Positions 37,143 to 48,952 of a DNA stretch of 64,000 nucleotides are shown here, piece after piece. Position numbers and translations under genes: made by a program. Positions within the stretch are counted from its first letter, which is position 1; every line of letters starts with the position of its first letter. The notes under the pieces are model-generated. The model ran no database searches, was not told the origin of the DNA, and worked only from the letters and a program-made list of their open reading frames with translations. The stretch comes from Corynebacterium mycetoides (GTDB lineage Bacteria; Actinomycetota; Actinomycetes; Mycobacteriales; Mycobacteriaceae), in NCBI RefSeq assembly GCF_900103625.1, contig NZ_LT629700.1, positions 930,001-994,000 of the forward strand. Direction: 5' to 3'.

Positions 37143-37487
37143 TTAGTTGAAGGAGTCTCCGCAGGCGCAGGAGGAGCCGGCGTTGGGGTTGTCGATGGTG
37201 AAGCCCTGCTGCTCGATGGTGTCGGCGAAGTCGATCGTCGCGCCCATCAGGTACGGCACGCTCATCTTGTCCACGACGAGACGGACGCCGCCGATCTCGT
37301 CGGCCTTGTCGCCGTCGAGGTCGCGGTCATCGAAGTACAGCTGGTAGCGCAGACCGGCGCAGCCCCCGGGCTGAACCGCGATGCGCAGTGCAAGGTCGTT
37401 CCGACCTTCCTGATCCAACAGAGCCTTCGCCTTAGCGGCTGCCTCATCGGTCAGTGTCACACCGGTTGTGGAGGTGGGTGCAGTCAT
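37143..37487 (-). CDS. A-type iron-sulfur cluster carrier (IscA/ErpA/HesB family)
   Basis: A 114-residue A-type carrier that receives and hands on Fe-S clusters. The three cluster cysteines are in GGCAGLRYQL near residue 42 and SCACGDSF at the C-terminus, the family arrangement. The start at ATG 37487 has GAGGAG nine bases upstream; an in-frame start 27 bases further up is less likely. The gene is near the bc1 Rieske genes and lipA, which both need Fe-S clusters, but is not in an operon with them. Confidence 0.92.
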   Translation of the reverse strand: MTAPTSTTGVTLTDEAAAKAKALLDQEGRNDLALRIAVQPGGCAGLRYQLYFDDRDLDGDKADEIGGVRLVVDKMSVPYLMGATIDFADTIEQQGFTIDNPNAGSSCACGDSFN

Positions 37488-37629
37488 TGTTTTAGCTCCT
37501 CGAAAAACTGACAAACTGTGAAAAGATTCCTGCGGTCAAGACTACCTAGTTGCCGCTTACTTCCGTACAACACCGCGGTCGCCGCGCCTATTCCCGTCCG
37601 GGGTGGGCCCGCCTTGTAGCCTTGGGGGC

Positions 37630-38361
37630 GTGAAACTTCCGTGGCAGAAATCCGACACACCCGACGCAGCTGTCCGCACCGGGGACACCTCCGGCTCCAC
37701 CAAGATCGAGCCGCAGGCGCTGGAGAAGGAAAAGGATCCGGCGCATGCCAAGCTCCCGAAGGGCTACACCCCGCCGAAGGGCCGCCCCACCCCGAAGCGC
37801 ATCGAGCAGGAAGTCAAGCGCGGTGTCGTCCGCGACCCGAACGCGCTCACGCCTGCCCAACAGAATCAGCGCAACAAGGAATTGAAGAAGTCCATGTCTA
37901 AGGAGGAGTGGAAGGCGTACAAGAAGAAGCAGCGCGACGAGCGCCGCGCCGCCAACCGCGACATTCAGGCCAAGATGGACGCCGGCGACGAGCGCTACCT
38001 CATGGACCGGGACAAGGGCGAGGTGCGCAGGTACGTGCGCGACTGGGTGGATTCGCGCTACTTCCTCAACAACTGGGTCATGCCCATCGCACTCGTGATC
38101 CTGGTGCTCACGTTCGCGGTCTCCTTTACCACGCCGCAGGTGGCTCAGGTCATCTCGTTTATCACCCTGGTGTTCATGCTGACCATCATCGCCGAGGCGT
38201 TCATCATCGGCCGCGCGGCGAACAACGCCGTGAAGCGGAAGTTCCCGGGCAGCGGGGAAACCGGTTTCGGTCTGGGCATGTACGCGTTTTCCCGAGCGAC
38301 GCAGCCGCGCGGATGGCGTTCGCCGAAGCCGCAGGTGACCGCGGGATCGAAGGTGGAGTGA
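37630..38361 (+). CDS. DUF3043 membrane protein
   Basis: A 243-residue actinobacterial protein of the DUF3043 family. It has a long charged N-terminus with LPKGYTPPKGRPTPKR near residue 40 and KEEWKAYKKKQRDERR near 92. The conserved DWVDSRYFLNNWVMP precedes two membrane segments (about residues 152-172 and 176-196). Function unknown. GTG 37630 is the likely start: TAGCCT lies exactly seven bases upstream, so the mRNA is probably leaderless. Its stop overlaps the cobT start as TGATG. Confidence 0.85.
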   Translation: MKLPWQKSDTPDAAVRTGDTSGSTKIEPQALEKEKDPAHAKLPKGYTPPKGRPTPKRIEQEVKRGVVRDPNALTPAQQNQRNKELKKSMSKEEWKAYKKKQRDERRAANRDIQAKMDAGDERYLMDRDKGEVRRYVRDWVDSRYFLNNWVMPIALVILVLTFAVSFTTPQVAQVISFITLVFMLTIIAEAFIIGRAANNAVKRKFPGSGETGFGLGMYAFSRATQPRGWRSPKPQVTAGSKVE

Positions 38362-39335
38362 TGTTCTCCTCGGTAGATCTTCCGGACGCCGGCGTCCAGG
38401 CGCGTGTGCGCCGGGCCCTGGCGGCGTCTGTGCGCGGGCGCTCGTTCGGCCGCCTGTCCGAGATCGCGTCCTGGGTCGCCGCCTGCCAGGGCGCAGACGT
38501 GCCCGCGCCTTTTACCCGGGCGCGGGCGATCGTCGTCGCGGGCAACCACGGTGTGGCCTCCCGCGGGGTCTCGGCGTTCATGCCGGAGGCGACCGCGGTG
38601 CAGGTTGAGGAGCTTCGGGCTGGTTCCGGCCCCGCGCACACCGCGGCGCGGGCGGCCGGCTGCACACTGCGGCTTGTCGACGACTTCGCCGACGCTCCCG
38701 GCGGCTCCATCGACATCGAAGACGCGATGGACGAGGCCGTGTTCGCGCAGGCGCTGGCCCTAGGCACGGAGATCGCCGACCAGGAGGTCGACGCGGGCAC
38801 GGATCTCATCATCCCGGGGGACGTCGGCGTGGGTAACACGACGGTGGCCGCCGCGATGTTCGGAACCCTCACCCGGACGGAGCCGGCCGTGGCCATCGGG
38901 CGCGGCAGCGGGATCAGCGACGAGGTGTGGAAGGTCAAGGTGGCTGCGGTGCGCGACGCCATGTTCCGGGCGCGCGGCTTCGCCGACGACGTCCCGCGTG
39001 TTTTGCGCGCCGTCTCCGCCCCGGATTTTGTCGCACTCGTGGCGCTCATCGCGCAGTCGGCGGTCCGCCGGACGCCCGTCTTGGTGGACGGCGCCTATGT
39101 GGCCGTGGCCGCGCTGGTGGCCGAAAAGCTCGCCCCCGGCACGCGGCACTGGCTGATTGCGGGCCAGCTCAGCCCCGAGCCCTGCCACGCCGCGTGCGTG
39201 CAGGCCCTCGATCTGACCCCGGTCCTGGCGTTGGACATGTCCACGGGCGAGGGCACTGGGGCACTGCTGGCGCTGCCGGTGATCAACGCGGCCGCCGAGC
39301 TCGCGGGCGGGGAACTCGGCGGCCGGGAAGGGTAA
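38361..39335 (+). CDS. cobT: Nicotinate-nucleotide--dimethylbenzimidazole phosphoribosyltransferase
   Basis: CobT activates the lower ligand 5,6-dimethylbenzimidazole for cobalamin assembly by forming alpha-ribazole phosphate from nicotinate mononucleotide. The protein has 324 residues. Motifs are VVAGNHGVASRGVSAF near residue 54, GDVGVGNTTVAAAMFG near 153 and the catalytic-glutamate motif STGEGTGALLALP near 295. It overlaps DUF3043 by one base and is convergent with ilvE. No other cobalamin gene is nearby; cobU and cobS, expected neighbours in related genomes, are absent from the window. Confidence 0.92.
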   Translation: MFSSVDLPDAGVQARVRRALAASVRGRSFGRLSEIASWVAACQGADVPAPFTRARAIVVAGNHGVASRGVSAFMPEATAVQVEELRAGSGPAHTAARAAGCTLRLVDDFADAPGGSIDIEDAMDEAVFAQALALGTEIADQEVDAGTDLIIPGDVGVGNTTVAAAMFGTLTRTEPAVAIGRGSGISDEVWKVKVAAVRDAMFRARGFADDVPRVLRAVSAPDFVALVALIAQSAVRRTPVLVDGAYVAVAALVAEKLAPGTRHWLIAGQLSPEPCHAACVQALDLTPVLALDMSTGEGTGALLALPVINAAAELAGGELGGREG

Positions 39336-39342
39336 CGTCTCG

Positions 39343-40482
39343 CTAGCTGGCGGAGGGAGACTCCACGAGGATCTGGTTCCACCCGTGGGTGTCTTCCACC
39401 TCGCCTTCCTGGATGGCGCGTAGGCGCTTGCGCATCTTCATGCTCACGTCGCCCGGCTCGTTGTTGCCGACGGTAAACTCGCCGCTGCGGGACATGACGG
39501 TTCCCACCGGGGTGATCACGGCCGCGGTGCCGCAGGCGAGGGTCTCGGTGATCTCGCCCGTGGCGACGCCCTCGCGCCATTCGTCGACGGTGATCCGGCG
39601 CTCCTCGGTGCCGTAGCCGAGGTCGTGGGCGACCTGCAGCAGGGAGTCACGGGTGATGCCGGGCAGAAGGGAGCCGGACAGCGACGGTGTGACAATCGTG
39701 ACGCCCTCCGGGCCATCTGATTCGTCGCCGTAGACGAACATGAGGTTCATCCCGCCCATCTCCTCGATGTAGGTGCGCTCAATCGCGTCAAGCCACACGA
39801 CTTGGTCGCACCCCTTCTCCTCCGCCTGCGCCTGGGCAAGCAGGGAGGCGGCGTAATTGCCGGCGAACTTGGCGTCGCCGGTGCCGCCCGGCGCGGCGCG
39901 GACGTAGTCCTCGGAGATCCAGACGGACACGGGCTTGACGCCGCCCGCGAAGTAGGCCCCAACTGGGGAGGCGATGACGAAGTAGGTGTAGGTCGACGAC
40001 GGCTTGACGCCGAGCGACGCCTCGGTGGCAATCATGAACGGCCGCAGGTAGAGGGAGGACTCGCCGCCGGCGGCGGGCACCCACGCCTGGTCAATCTCCA
40101 CGAGCTGGCGCAGCGACTCCAGAAACAGTTCCTCCGGCAGCTCCGGCATGGCCAGACGGCGCGCCGAGTCCTGCAGGCGACGCGCGTTGCGCTCCGGGCG
40201 GAACGTGGTGATGCCGCCCCCTCGGTTGCGGTAGGCTTTGAGCCCCTCGAAGATCGCCTGCCCGTAGTGCAGGACGCTCGAGGCGGGGTCGAGCGGGACG
40301 GGCGCGTAGGCGCGGACCTGGGCGTTGTGCCAACCGAGCTCCGAGTTCCACTCAATGGTGACCATGTGATCGGTGAATACCTGACCGAACTTCGGCTCGC
40401 GCAGTACTTCTTCGCGCTGTTCGGCCGTCGCCGGTTCGGGGTTCTTAGTCACGGTGAATTCGAGCATGGTCATAGGCGTCAC
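39343..40482 (-). CDS. ilvE: Branched-chain amino acid aminotransferase
   Basis: IlvE is a PLP enzyme that interconverts leucine, isoleucine and valine with their keto acids. The protein has 379 residues of the fold-type IV family. The PLP lysine lies in AKFAGNYAAS near residue 210. HYGQAIFEGLKAYR near residue 72 and GTAAVITPVG near 323 are the other family motifs. The start is GTG 40482, with GGAGGAG five to six bases upstream; an ATG nine bases later is possible. It is divergent from pepA and seven bases from the cobT stop, with no terminator between. Confidence 0.95.
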   Translation of the reverse strand: MTPMTMLEFTVTKNPEPATAEQREEVLREPKFGQVFTDHMVTIEWNSELGWHNAQVRAYAPVPLDPASSVLHYGQAIFEGLKAYRNRGGGITTFRPERNARRLQDSARRLAMPELPEELFLESLRQLVEIDQAWVPAAGGESSLYLRPFMIATEASLGVKPSSTYTYFVIASPVGAYFAGGVKPVSVWISEDYVRAAPGGTGDAKFAGNYAASLLAQAQAEEKGCDQVVWLDAIERTYIEEMGGMNLMFVYGDESDGPEGVTIVTPSLSGSLLPGITRDSLLQVAHDLGYGTEERRITVDEWREGVATGEITETLACGTAAVITPVGTVMSRSGEFTVGNNEPGDVSMKMRKRLRAIQEGEVEDTHGWNQILVESPSAS

Positions 40483-40551
40483 TGTACTCCTCCGTCCAGG
40501 TACGGTGGGTAAAAGCTATCCATCTTGTGCACGGAAAGGATTGTTTCATCC

Positions 40552-42021
40552 ATGACTTTTGAGGTCTCCTTGCCCGCCCGCGGCACCACGGTCGAGGTTC
40601 AGTTCGCCGCCGAGGTTCCCGCCGATCCGGGCGCGGTACTCGTTCCGGTGTCGTCGGGCGACGGCCTTGAGCTGCCGGTCACCGCGCTCTCGGCCCGCGG
40701 GCTACTTGAGTCGCTCGAGGCGGTCGGCGCCAAGGGTGCGGCGGGAGAGGTCACCCGCCTGCTTATCGACGACCGCCTGACGCTGTCCTTCGGCCTCGGC
40801 AACTCCGACGACATCGATGAGGAAGCGGTGCGCCGCGCCGCCGGCGCGTTGGCGCGCAGCCTGAGCGGCGTCGAGCACGCCACCATCACCGCCGAGCTGG
40901 GCATCCGCCCGATCGTGGAGGGTCTGCTCCTCGGCGGCTACTCCTACACCGGGCTCAAATCCCCGGAGTCCACGCCGGAGAAGGTGCGCATCACCGTCGT
41001 CGGCGGCGACGAGCCCGCAGCGCGCGAGGAATTCGAGCGCGCGGTCATCGTGGCGGAGTCGACCCTGCTTACCCGCGACCTTGTTAATACGCCCGCGAAC
41101 TTCCTCTACCCGGAGTCCTATGCGCGCGTGATGGAGGAGGTCGCCGGCCAGTGCGGCCTGGACGTGGAGGTCTACGACGAGGAATACCTCGAGGCCAACA
41201 GCTACGGCGGCATCCTCGCGGTGGGCAAGGGTTCGGTGCGCCCGCCGCGGCTCGTCCACCTGGTGTGGAACGGCGGCAAGGAAGGCGGCCCCGTCACCGC
41301 GGCCCTCGTGGGCAAGGGCATCACCTTCGACACCGGAGGCATCTCCCTGAAGCCAGCGCCACAGATGGAGGACATGATCTCGGACATGGGAGGCTCCGCC
41401 GCACAGCTGGGCGCCATCGCCGCCGCGGCGCGGCTCGGCATCCCGGCGCGGGTTGAGGCGTGGCTGCCCCTGGCGGAGAACATGCCCTCGGGCTCCGCGA
41501 CCCACCCGGGCGACGTGATCACGCACTACGGCGGCCTGACCAGCGAAGTTCTCAACACCGACGCGGAGGGCCGGCTCGTGCTTGCCGACGCCATAGCCCG
41601 CGCGTCCGAAGACTCCCCCGCCTACCTCATCGAGACGGCGACGCTGACCGGAGCGCAAATGGTCGCCCTCGGCACGCGGACGATGGGCGTCATGGGGTCC
41701 GACGAGTTCCGCGACCGCGTCGCCGAGATCGGCCGCGAGGTGGGCGAAAACGCGTGGGCGATGCCGCTGCTCGAGGAGCAGAACGAGGATCTCAAGTCGC
41801 CCGTCGCCGACATCCGCAACGTGCACAACTCGCGCAACGGTGGCATGCTCTACGCGGGCCTGTACCTGTCGCGCTTCGTGCACGAGGACACCGAGTGGGT
41901 GCACATGGACGTCGCCGGCCCCGCCTGGAACACGGGTGGGGCGCACGGCTACACGCCGAAGCGGGCGACGGGCACCCCGGTGCGCACGATCGTCGAAACG
42001 CTGCTCGCTCTCGCCGAGTAA
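40552..42021 (+). CDS. pepA: Leucyl aminopeptidase (M17 family)
   Basis: A 489-residue cytosolic metallo-aminopeptidase that releases N-terminal residues. The M17 metal-binding stretch GKGITFDTGGISLKP lies near residue 260. The signature NTDAEGRLVLAD near residue 336 carries the remaining metal ligands. The ATG at 40552 is chosen because the in-frame start 27 bases earlier lacks a good site; AAAGGA lies about 12 bases upstream. It is divergent from ilvE. Confidence 0.93.
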   Translation: MTFEVSLPARGTTVEVQFAAEVPADPGAVLVPVSSGDGLELPVTALSARGLLESLEAVGAKGAAGEVTRLLIDDRLTLSFGLGNSDDIDEEAVRRAAGALARSLSGVEHATITAELGIRPIVEGLLLGGYSYTGLKSPESTPEKVRITVVGGDEPAAREEFERAVIVAESTLLTRDLVNTPANFLYPESYARVMEEVAGQCGLDVEVYDEEYLEANSYGGILAVGKGSVRPPRLVHLVWNGGKEGGPVTAALVGKGITFDTGGISLKPAPQMEDMISDMGGSAAQLGAIAAAARLGIPARVEAWLPLAENMPSGSATHPGDVITHYGGLTSEVLNTDAEGRLVLADAIARASEDSPAYLIETATLTGAQMVALGTRTMGVMGSDEFRDRVAEIGREVGENAWAMPLLEEQNEDLKSPVADIRNVHNSRNGGMLYAGLYLSRFVHEDTEWVHMDVAGPAWNTGGAHGYTPKRATGTPVRTIVETLLALAE

Positions 42022-42027
42022 AGCCGG

Positions 42028-42423
42028 TTAGCTGGGCGGGTTTTCGCCGCGCTCGAACCTGGCGCGGCGCTCGCGCTGCTCGGCGCGGCGGCGCAGGATC
42101 CGCTCCTGCTCCATTTTCTTGCGCATGCGTTCGGGATAGCCGGTCTCCTCGACGTCGTACAGCGCGATGCCCAGCAGTGTGGCCACCGCATCAATCCCCT
42201 TTGGCCCGCCGATGCGGCGCCGGATGTAGTTGCCGGCTTCGTCGACAAGCACGACCGACATTTCGTTGAGCATCGTCTCGGGCTCGACGAACCCTTCGAT
42301 AAAACCGCGGCCGCTCGCCCACTGGGCCAGATCGCGGGAATCCTCGGGACGGATCGTGTCGCCCGGGCCGCGCGGTGGTTTCAGGGGCGAGGCCGGCGTG
42401 CGCCTGCCGAAGAAGTTGAACAC
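42028..42423 (-). CDS. Conserved corynebacterial hypothetical protein
   Basis: A 131-residue protein I do not recognise. It begins VFNFFGRRTPASPLKPPRGPG and has a conserved-looking central region (SGRGFIEGFVEPETMLNEMSVVLVDEAGNYIRRR). It ends in a highly basic helical tail (KKMEQERILRRRAEQRERRARFERG). No signal peptide or membrane segment is seen. The start at GTG 42423 is supported by TAATAT exactly seven bases upstream (42431-42436). A longer in-frame form starting at 42480 is less likely. It is convergent with pepA and divergent from the E2 gene. Confidence 0.7.
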   Translation of the reverse strand: MFNFFGRRTPASPLKPPRGPGDTIRPEDSRDLAQWASGRGFIEGFVEPETMLNEMSVVLVDEAGNYIRRRIGGPKGIDAVATLLGIALYDVEETGYPERMRKKMEQERILRRRAEQRERRARFERGENPPS

Positions 42424-42542
42424 CCGCCCAATATTACCGACGCCCGGTACAACGGACCCCCACGGGCGACGGTTGAGCACTGAAACGGGTACGCTGAAGC
42501 CTTGTAGTTAACGTCTTACATTACCTGCGAGGAGACTAAACC

Positions 42543-44780
42543 ATGGCGCACTCTGTAGAGATGCCCGAGCTGGGCGAATCGGTAACCGAGGGCACGATTA
42601 CCACGTGGCTGAAGGAAGTTGGCGACACCGTCGACGTCGATGAGCCGTTGCTCGAGGTCTCCACGGACAAGGTCGACACCGAGATCCCCTCCCCCGCATC
42701 CGGCGTTCTCCTCGAAATTAAGGCGCAGGAGGACGACACCGTCGAGGTCGGCGAGGTCATCGCGATTATCGGCGAGGAGGGCGAGAGCGCAGACTCCGGC
42801 GCCGCCGCATCCGCCCCCGCCCAGGAAGAAGCTCTCGCCGAGTCTGCCCCCGCGGAATCCGCCCCCGCCGAGAGGCCCGCGGCGAGCCCGGCGGCCTCCG
42901 GCCCCGCAACCGACATCGAGATGCCCGAGCTGGGCGAGTCCGTCACCGAGGGCACCATCACAACGTGGCTCAAGCAGGTCGGCGACACCGTGGACGTTGA
43001 CGAGCCGCTCCTCGAGGTCTCCACCGACAAGGTCGACACCGAAATCCCCTCCCCCGTCGCAGGTACGCTGCTGGAGATTCTGGCCGACGAAGATGACACC
43101 GTCGAGGTGGGCGAGGTCATCGCCCGCGTGGGTGACGCCAACGCCGCCCCCGCGTCCTCCGGCGAGGAGGTCAACCGCGGCGAAGAGAGCGTCGCCGACG
43201 TGGACGAAGAGGTCACCGAGGACAACTCCGCACCCGGCGAGGGCGCTAACCCCGAGGACGCCCCGAGGAAGGACGACACCAACGCCTCCTCAACCAACCT
43301 GAAGGGCTCCGGCAAGTCCACCAAGGTGGAGATGCCCGAGCTGGGCGAGTCCGTCACCGAGGGCACCATCACCACCTGGCTCAAGCAGGTCGGCGACCTC
43401 GTCGAGGTGGACGAGCCGCTGCTCGAAGTTTCCACCGACAAGGTCGACACCGAAATCCCGTCCCCGGTTGAGGGAACGATCCTGGAGATCCTGGCCCAGG
43501 AGGACGACACCGTCGAGGTCGGCGAGGTCATCGTCGTCATCGGCGACGCCGAGGCGGCAGCGTCTGCGGAATCCGCGGATACCGCACCCGCCGAACACGC
43601 TGAGCCGTCTGAGCCCGCCAAACAGGAAGCGCAGCCTCAGGAGGACAAGCCCACCCCGAAGACAACCTCGGAGGCCACGGATCCCCAAAAGGATGACAAG
43701 TCGGCAGAGGGCTCCGCGGTCAACGAGCGCTCCGAGCTCGACGCCAAGGCGGAGGCCGCTCCGGAGGAGGCCACCAACGCGTCCGCCGCCTCCACCACCC
43801 TGGAAAACCGCGGCGACAAGGTCCCCTACGTCACCCCGCTCGTGCGCAAGCTCGCCGACAAGCACGGTGTTGACCTCAACTCGATCGAGGGCACCGGCGT
43901 CGGCGGCCGCATCCGCAAGCAGGACGTCCTCGCCGCCGCCGAGGGCGGCGCCAAGGCGGGCCAGGAGCAGGCACAGGGCCAGGCCGCGGCCGACGCCCCC
44001 GCCTCGAACGATCCGCGTGCGGCGTGGTCCACCTACAAGGTCGACCCGTCCAAGCAGGAGCTGATCGACACCACCCAGAAGGTCTCGCGCATCCGCCAGA
44101 TCACCGCGACCACTATGGTGCAGTCGCTGCAGTCGACCGCCCAGCTCACCCACGTGCAGGAAGTCGACGTCACCGCCGTCGCCGCGCTGCGCGCCAAGGT
44201 GAAGCCGAAGTTCGTGGAGAAGTACGGTGTCAACATCACCTACCTCGCCTTCTTCGTCAAGGCAGCGGCAGAGGCGCTCGTCCTTCACCCGAACGTCAAC
44301 GCGTCCTACAACGCCGAGACTAAGGAGATCACCTATCACGCCGACGTCAACATCGGCATCGCGGTGGATACCCCGCAGGGCCTGCTGGTTCCGGTGCTGA
44401 AGAAGGCGCAGGACATGAACCTGGCGGACATCGCCAAGGGCATCGCGGACGTGGCCGAGCGCGCGCGCACGAAGAAGCTGCGTCCGGACGACCTCTCCGG
44501 CGCGACGTTCACCGTCACCAACATCGGTTCCGAGGGCGCCATGCTCGACACCCCGATTCTCACCCCGCCGCAGGCCGGCATCCTGGGCACCGCGGCGATT
44601 GAGAAGCGCCCGGTCGTCGTCACCGAGAACGGCGTCGACGCCATCGCGATCCGTCAGATGACCTACCTGCCGTTCACCTACGACCACCAGCTTGTCGACG
44701 GCGCCGACGCGGGCCGGTTTGTCTCCACGATCCGCGACCGCATCGAGACCGGCGACTTCGAGGCAGATCTTGGGCTCTAA
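42543..44780 (+). CDS. sucB: Dihydrolipoamide acyltransferase (E2) with three lipoyl domains
   Basis: E2 core of the 2-oxoacid dehydrogenase complexes. In corynebacteria this single E2 (also called AceF) serves the pyruvate/2-oxoglutarate dehydrogenase supercomplex. The protein has 745 residues. Three near-identical lipoyl domains span about residues 1-80, 123-200 and 259-335, each with the DKVDTEIPSP lipoyl-lysine motif (Lys43, Lys163, Lys300). Acidic Ala/Pro linkers separate them. The E3-binding domain is near residues 425-465, and the catalytic domain ends with the YDHQLVDGADAGRF active-site motif. GAGGAG precedes the ATG. Confidence 0.95.
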   Translation: MAHSVEMPELGESVTEGTITTWLKEVGDTVDVDEPLLEVSTDKVDTEIPSPASGVLLEIKAQEDDTVEVGEVIAIIGEEGESADSGAAASAPAQEEALAESAPAESAPAERPAASPAASGPATDIEMPELGESVTEGTITTWLKQVGDTVDVDEPLLEVSTDKVDTEIPSPVAGTLLEILADEDDTVEVGEVIARVGDANAAPASSGEEVNRGEESVADVDEEVTEDNSAPGEGANPEDAPRKDDTNASSTNLKGSGKSTKVEMPELGESVTEGTITTWLKQVGDLVEVDEPLLEVSTDKVDTEIPSPVEGTILEILAQEDDTVEVGEVIVVIGDAEAAASAESADTAPAEHAEPSEPAKQEAQPQEDKPTPKTTSEATDPQKDDKSAEGSAVNERSELDAKAEAAPEEATNASAASTTLENRGDKVPYVTPLVRKLADKHGVDLNSIEGTGVGGRIRKQDVLAAAEGGAKAGQEQAQGQAAADAPASNDPRAAWSTYKVDPSKQELIDTTQKVSRIRQITATTMVQSLQSTAQLTHVQEVDVTAVAALRAKVKPKFVEKYGVNITYLAFFVKAAAEALVLHPNVNASYNAETKEITYHADVNIGIAVDTPQGLLVPVLKKAQDMNLADIAKGIADVAERARTKKLRPDDLSGATFTVTNIGSEGAMLDTPILTPPQAGILGTAAIEKRPVVVTENGVDAIAIRQMTYLPFTYDHQLVDGADAGRFVSTIRDRIETGDFEADLGL

Positions 44781-44814
44781 CGCCTCCGGGGCTTGTTAAG
44801 CCCGCCTCACCCAG

Positions 44815-44851
44815 AACCGCCCCGCGGACGCATGTCCCCGGGGCGGTTTTG
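44815..44851 (+). terminator. Terminator after sucB
   Basis: A stem of ACCGCCCCG / CGGGGCGGT with a 14-base loop is followed by TTTTGTG. It lies about 35 bases past the E2 stop codon and separates it from gcvP. Confidence 0.75.
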
Positions 44852-44921
44852 TGTTGCGCGCTGCTTTCGAGCGCGGCGAGGATGCGCCGGGGAATGTAAG
44901 CAGTACGAGACGGCACGGGTT

Positions 44922-44968
44922 TGTCGGGGCAGTCGTTAGACTGAGAGGTGCATATCGTTTCCCCGACA
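44922..44968 (+). promoter_or_regulatory. gcvP promoter region with flanking inverted repeat
   Basis: A TAGACT -10-like hexamer (44937-44942) lies 40 bases before the gcvP start. It is flanked by an 8-bp inverted repeat, TGTCGGGG (44922-44929) and CCCCGACA (44961-44968), the right arm just before the AGGAG ribosome site. Neither a clear -35 box nor a glycine riboswitch is visible. Confidence 0.4.
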
Positions 44969-44981
44969 CAAGGAGAATGCG

Positions 44982-47867
<2,886 letters not shown>

Positions 47868-47880
47868 GGAAGGTGCACAC

Positions 47881-48948
47881 ATGCCGGAATCACCCTTGAA
47901 AGCCATCCACGAGCAGCTCGGGGCCTCGTTCACCGACTTCGGCGGCTGGACCATGCCCTTGAAGTACGACAACGAGCTGGAGGAGCACCGCGCCGTGCGC
48001 GGCGACGTCGGCATCTTCGACCTCTCCCACATGGGCGAAATCGACGTCACCGGCCCCGACGCCGGCGCCTTCCTCGACTTCGCGCTGATCTCCTCGCTGT
48101 CCACCCTGAAGGTGGGCAAGGCGAAATACTCCATGATCGTCGCCGAGGACGGCGGCATCCTGGATGACCTGATCAGCTACAAGCTCGCCGACGACCACTA
48201 CCTCGTCGTGCCCAACGCCGCCAACACCTCCGCGGTGTGGCTGGCGTTCCAGGCCCGCGCCGAAGGCTTCGACGTCGAGCTGACCAACCGCAGCGAGGAG
48301 ATCGCACTTATCGCAGTGCAGGGCCCGCGGTCGCTGGAGGTCCTCGCCCCGCTTGTCGACGGCGCACCGGGCGAGCTGTCCTACTACTCCGCCGGCGAAA
48401 TGAAGCTGGGGGACATCGACGTCATCGTCGCGCGCACCGGCTACACGGGGGAGGACGGCTTCGAGATCTACTCCAGCTTCGCCGACGCCCCCGCCGTGTG
48501 GGATGCCGTCGCAGGTCACGGCACCCCGTGCGGTCTGGCCGCGCGTGACTCCCTGCGCCTGGAGGCGTCCATGCCGCTGTACGGCCACGAGCTCTCCGCG
48601 GACATCACCCCGGTGGAGGCGGGCATGGGCCGGGCGTTTGCGAAGAAGGAGGCGGACTTCGTGGGCAAGGAGGCCCTCGCCGGCCGGCAGCCGCGTGTGG
48701 TCATCGCCGGCCTGACCTCCTCCCAGCGCCGCGCCGCCCGCGAGGGCGCGGTGGTTTACCTGGGCGAGGAGAAGATCGGCGAGGTCACGTCTGGCCAGCC
48801 GTCCCCCACCCTCGGCTACCCCGTGGCGCTGGCGCACCTCGACCCGGAGCACGCCGAGATCGGCACCGATGTCGAAATTGACATCCGCGGGCGCCGTTAC
48901 CCGTTTACTATCGTTGAGACCCCCTTCTACACCCGAAAGGATTCCTAG
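47881..48948 (+). CDS. gcvT: Glycine cleavage system aminomethyltransferase, T-protein
   Basis: GcvT releases ammonia from the aminomethyl-lipoyl arm of GcvH and gives 5,10-methylenetetrahydrofolate. The protein has 355 residues. Folate-fold motifs include FGGWTMPLKYDNELEEHRAVR near residue 20, VGIFDLSHMGEIDV near 43, ARTGYTGEDGFEIY near 183, and GLAARDSLRLEASMPLYGHEL near 218. AGGAAGG precedes the ATG, which is 13 bases after gcvP, and gcvH follows four bases after its stop. Confidence 0.95.
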   Translation: MPESPLKAIHEQLGASFTDFGGWTMPLKYDNELEEHRAVRGDVGIFDLSHMGEIDVTGPDAGAFLDFALISSLSTLKVGKAKYSMIVAEDGGILDDLISYKLADDHYLVVPNAANTSAVWLAFQARAEGFDVELTNRSEEIALIAVQGPRSLEVLAPLVDGAPGELSYYSAGEMKLGDIDVIVARTGYTGEDGFEIYSSFADAPAVWDAVAGHGTPCGLAARDSLRLEASMPLYGHELSADITPVEAGMGRAFAKKEADFVGKEALAGRQPRVVIAGLTSSQRRAAREGAVVYLGEEKIGEVTSGQPSPTLGYPVALAHLDPEHAEIGTDVEIDIRGRRYPFTIVETPFYTRKDS

Positions 48949-48952
48949 CTCC

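Noticed and set aside
42543..43560. Triple DNA repeat considered as a mobile or tandem-repeat element
   Set aside because: The repeats are in frame and each encodes a complete lipoyl domain, so they are protein domains rather than a mobile element.
44852..44981. Possible glycine riboswitch upstream of gcvP
   Set aside because: The gap is only about 130 bases, much of it upstream of the likely transcript start, and the conserved glycine-aptamer blocks are not present.
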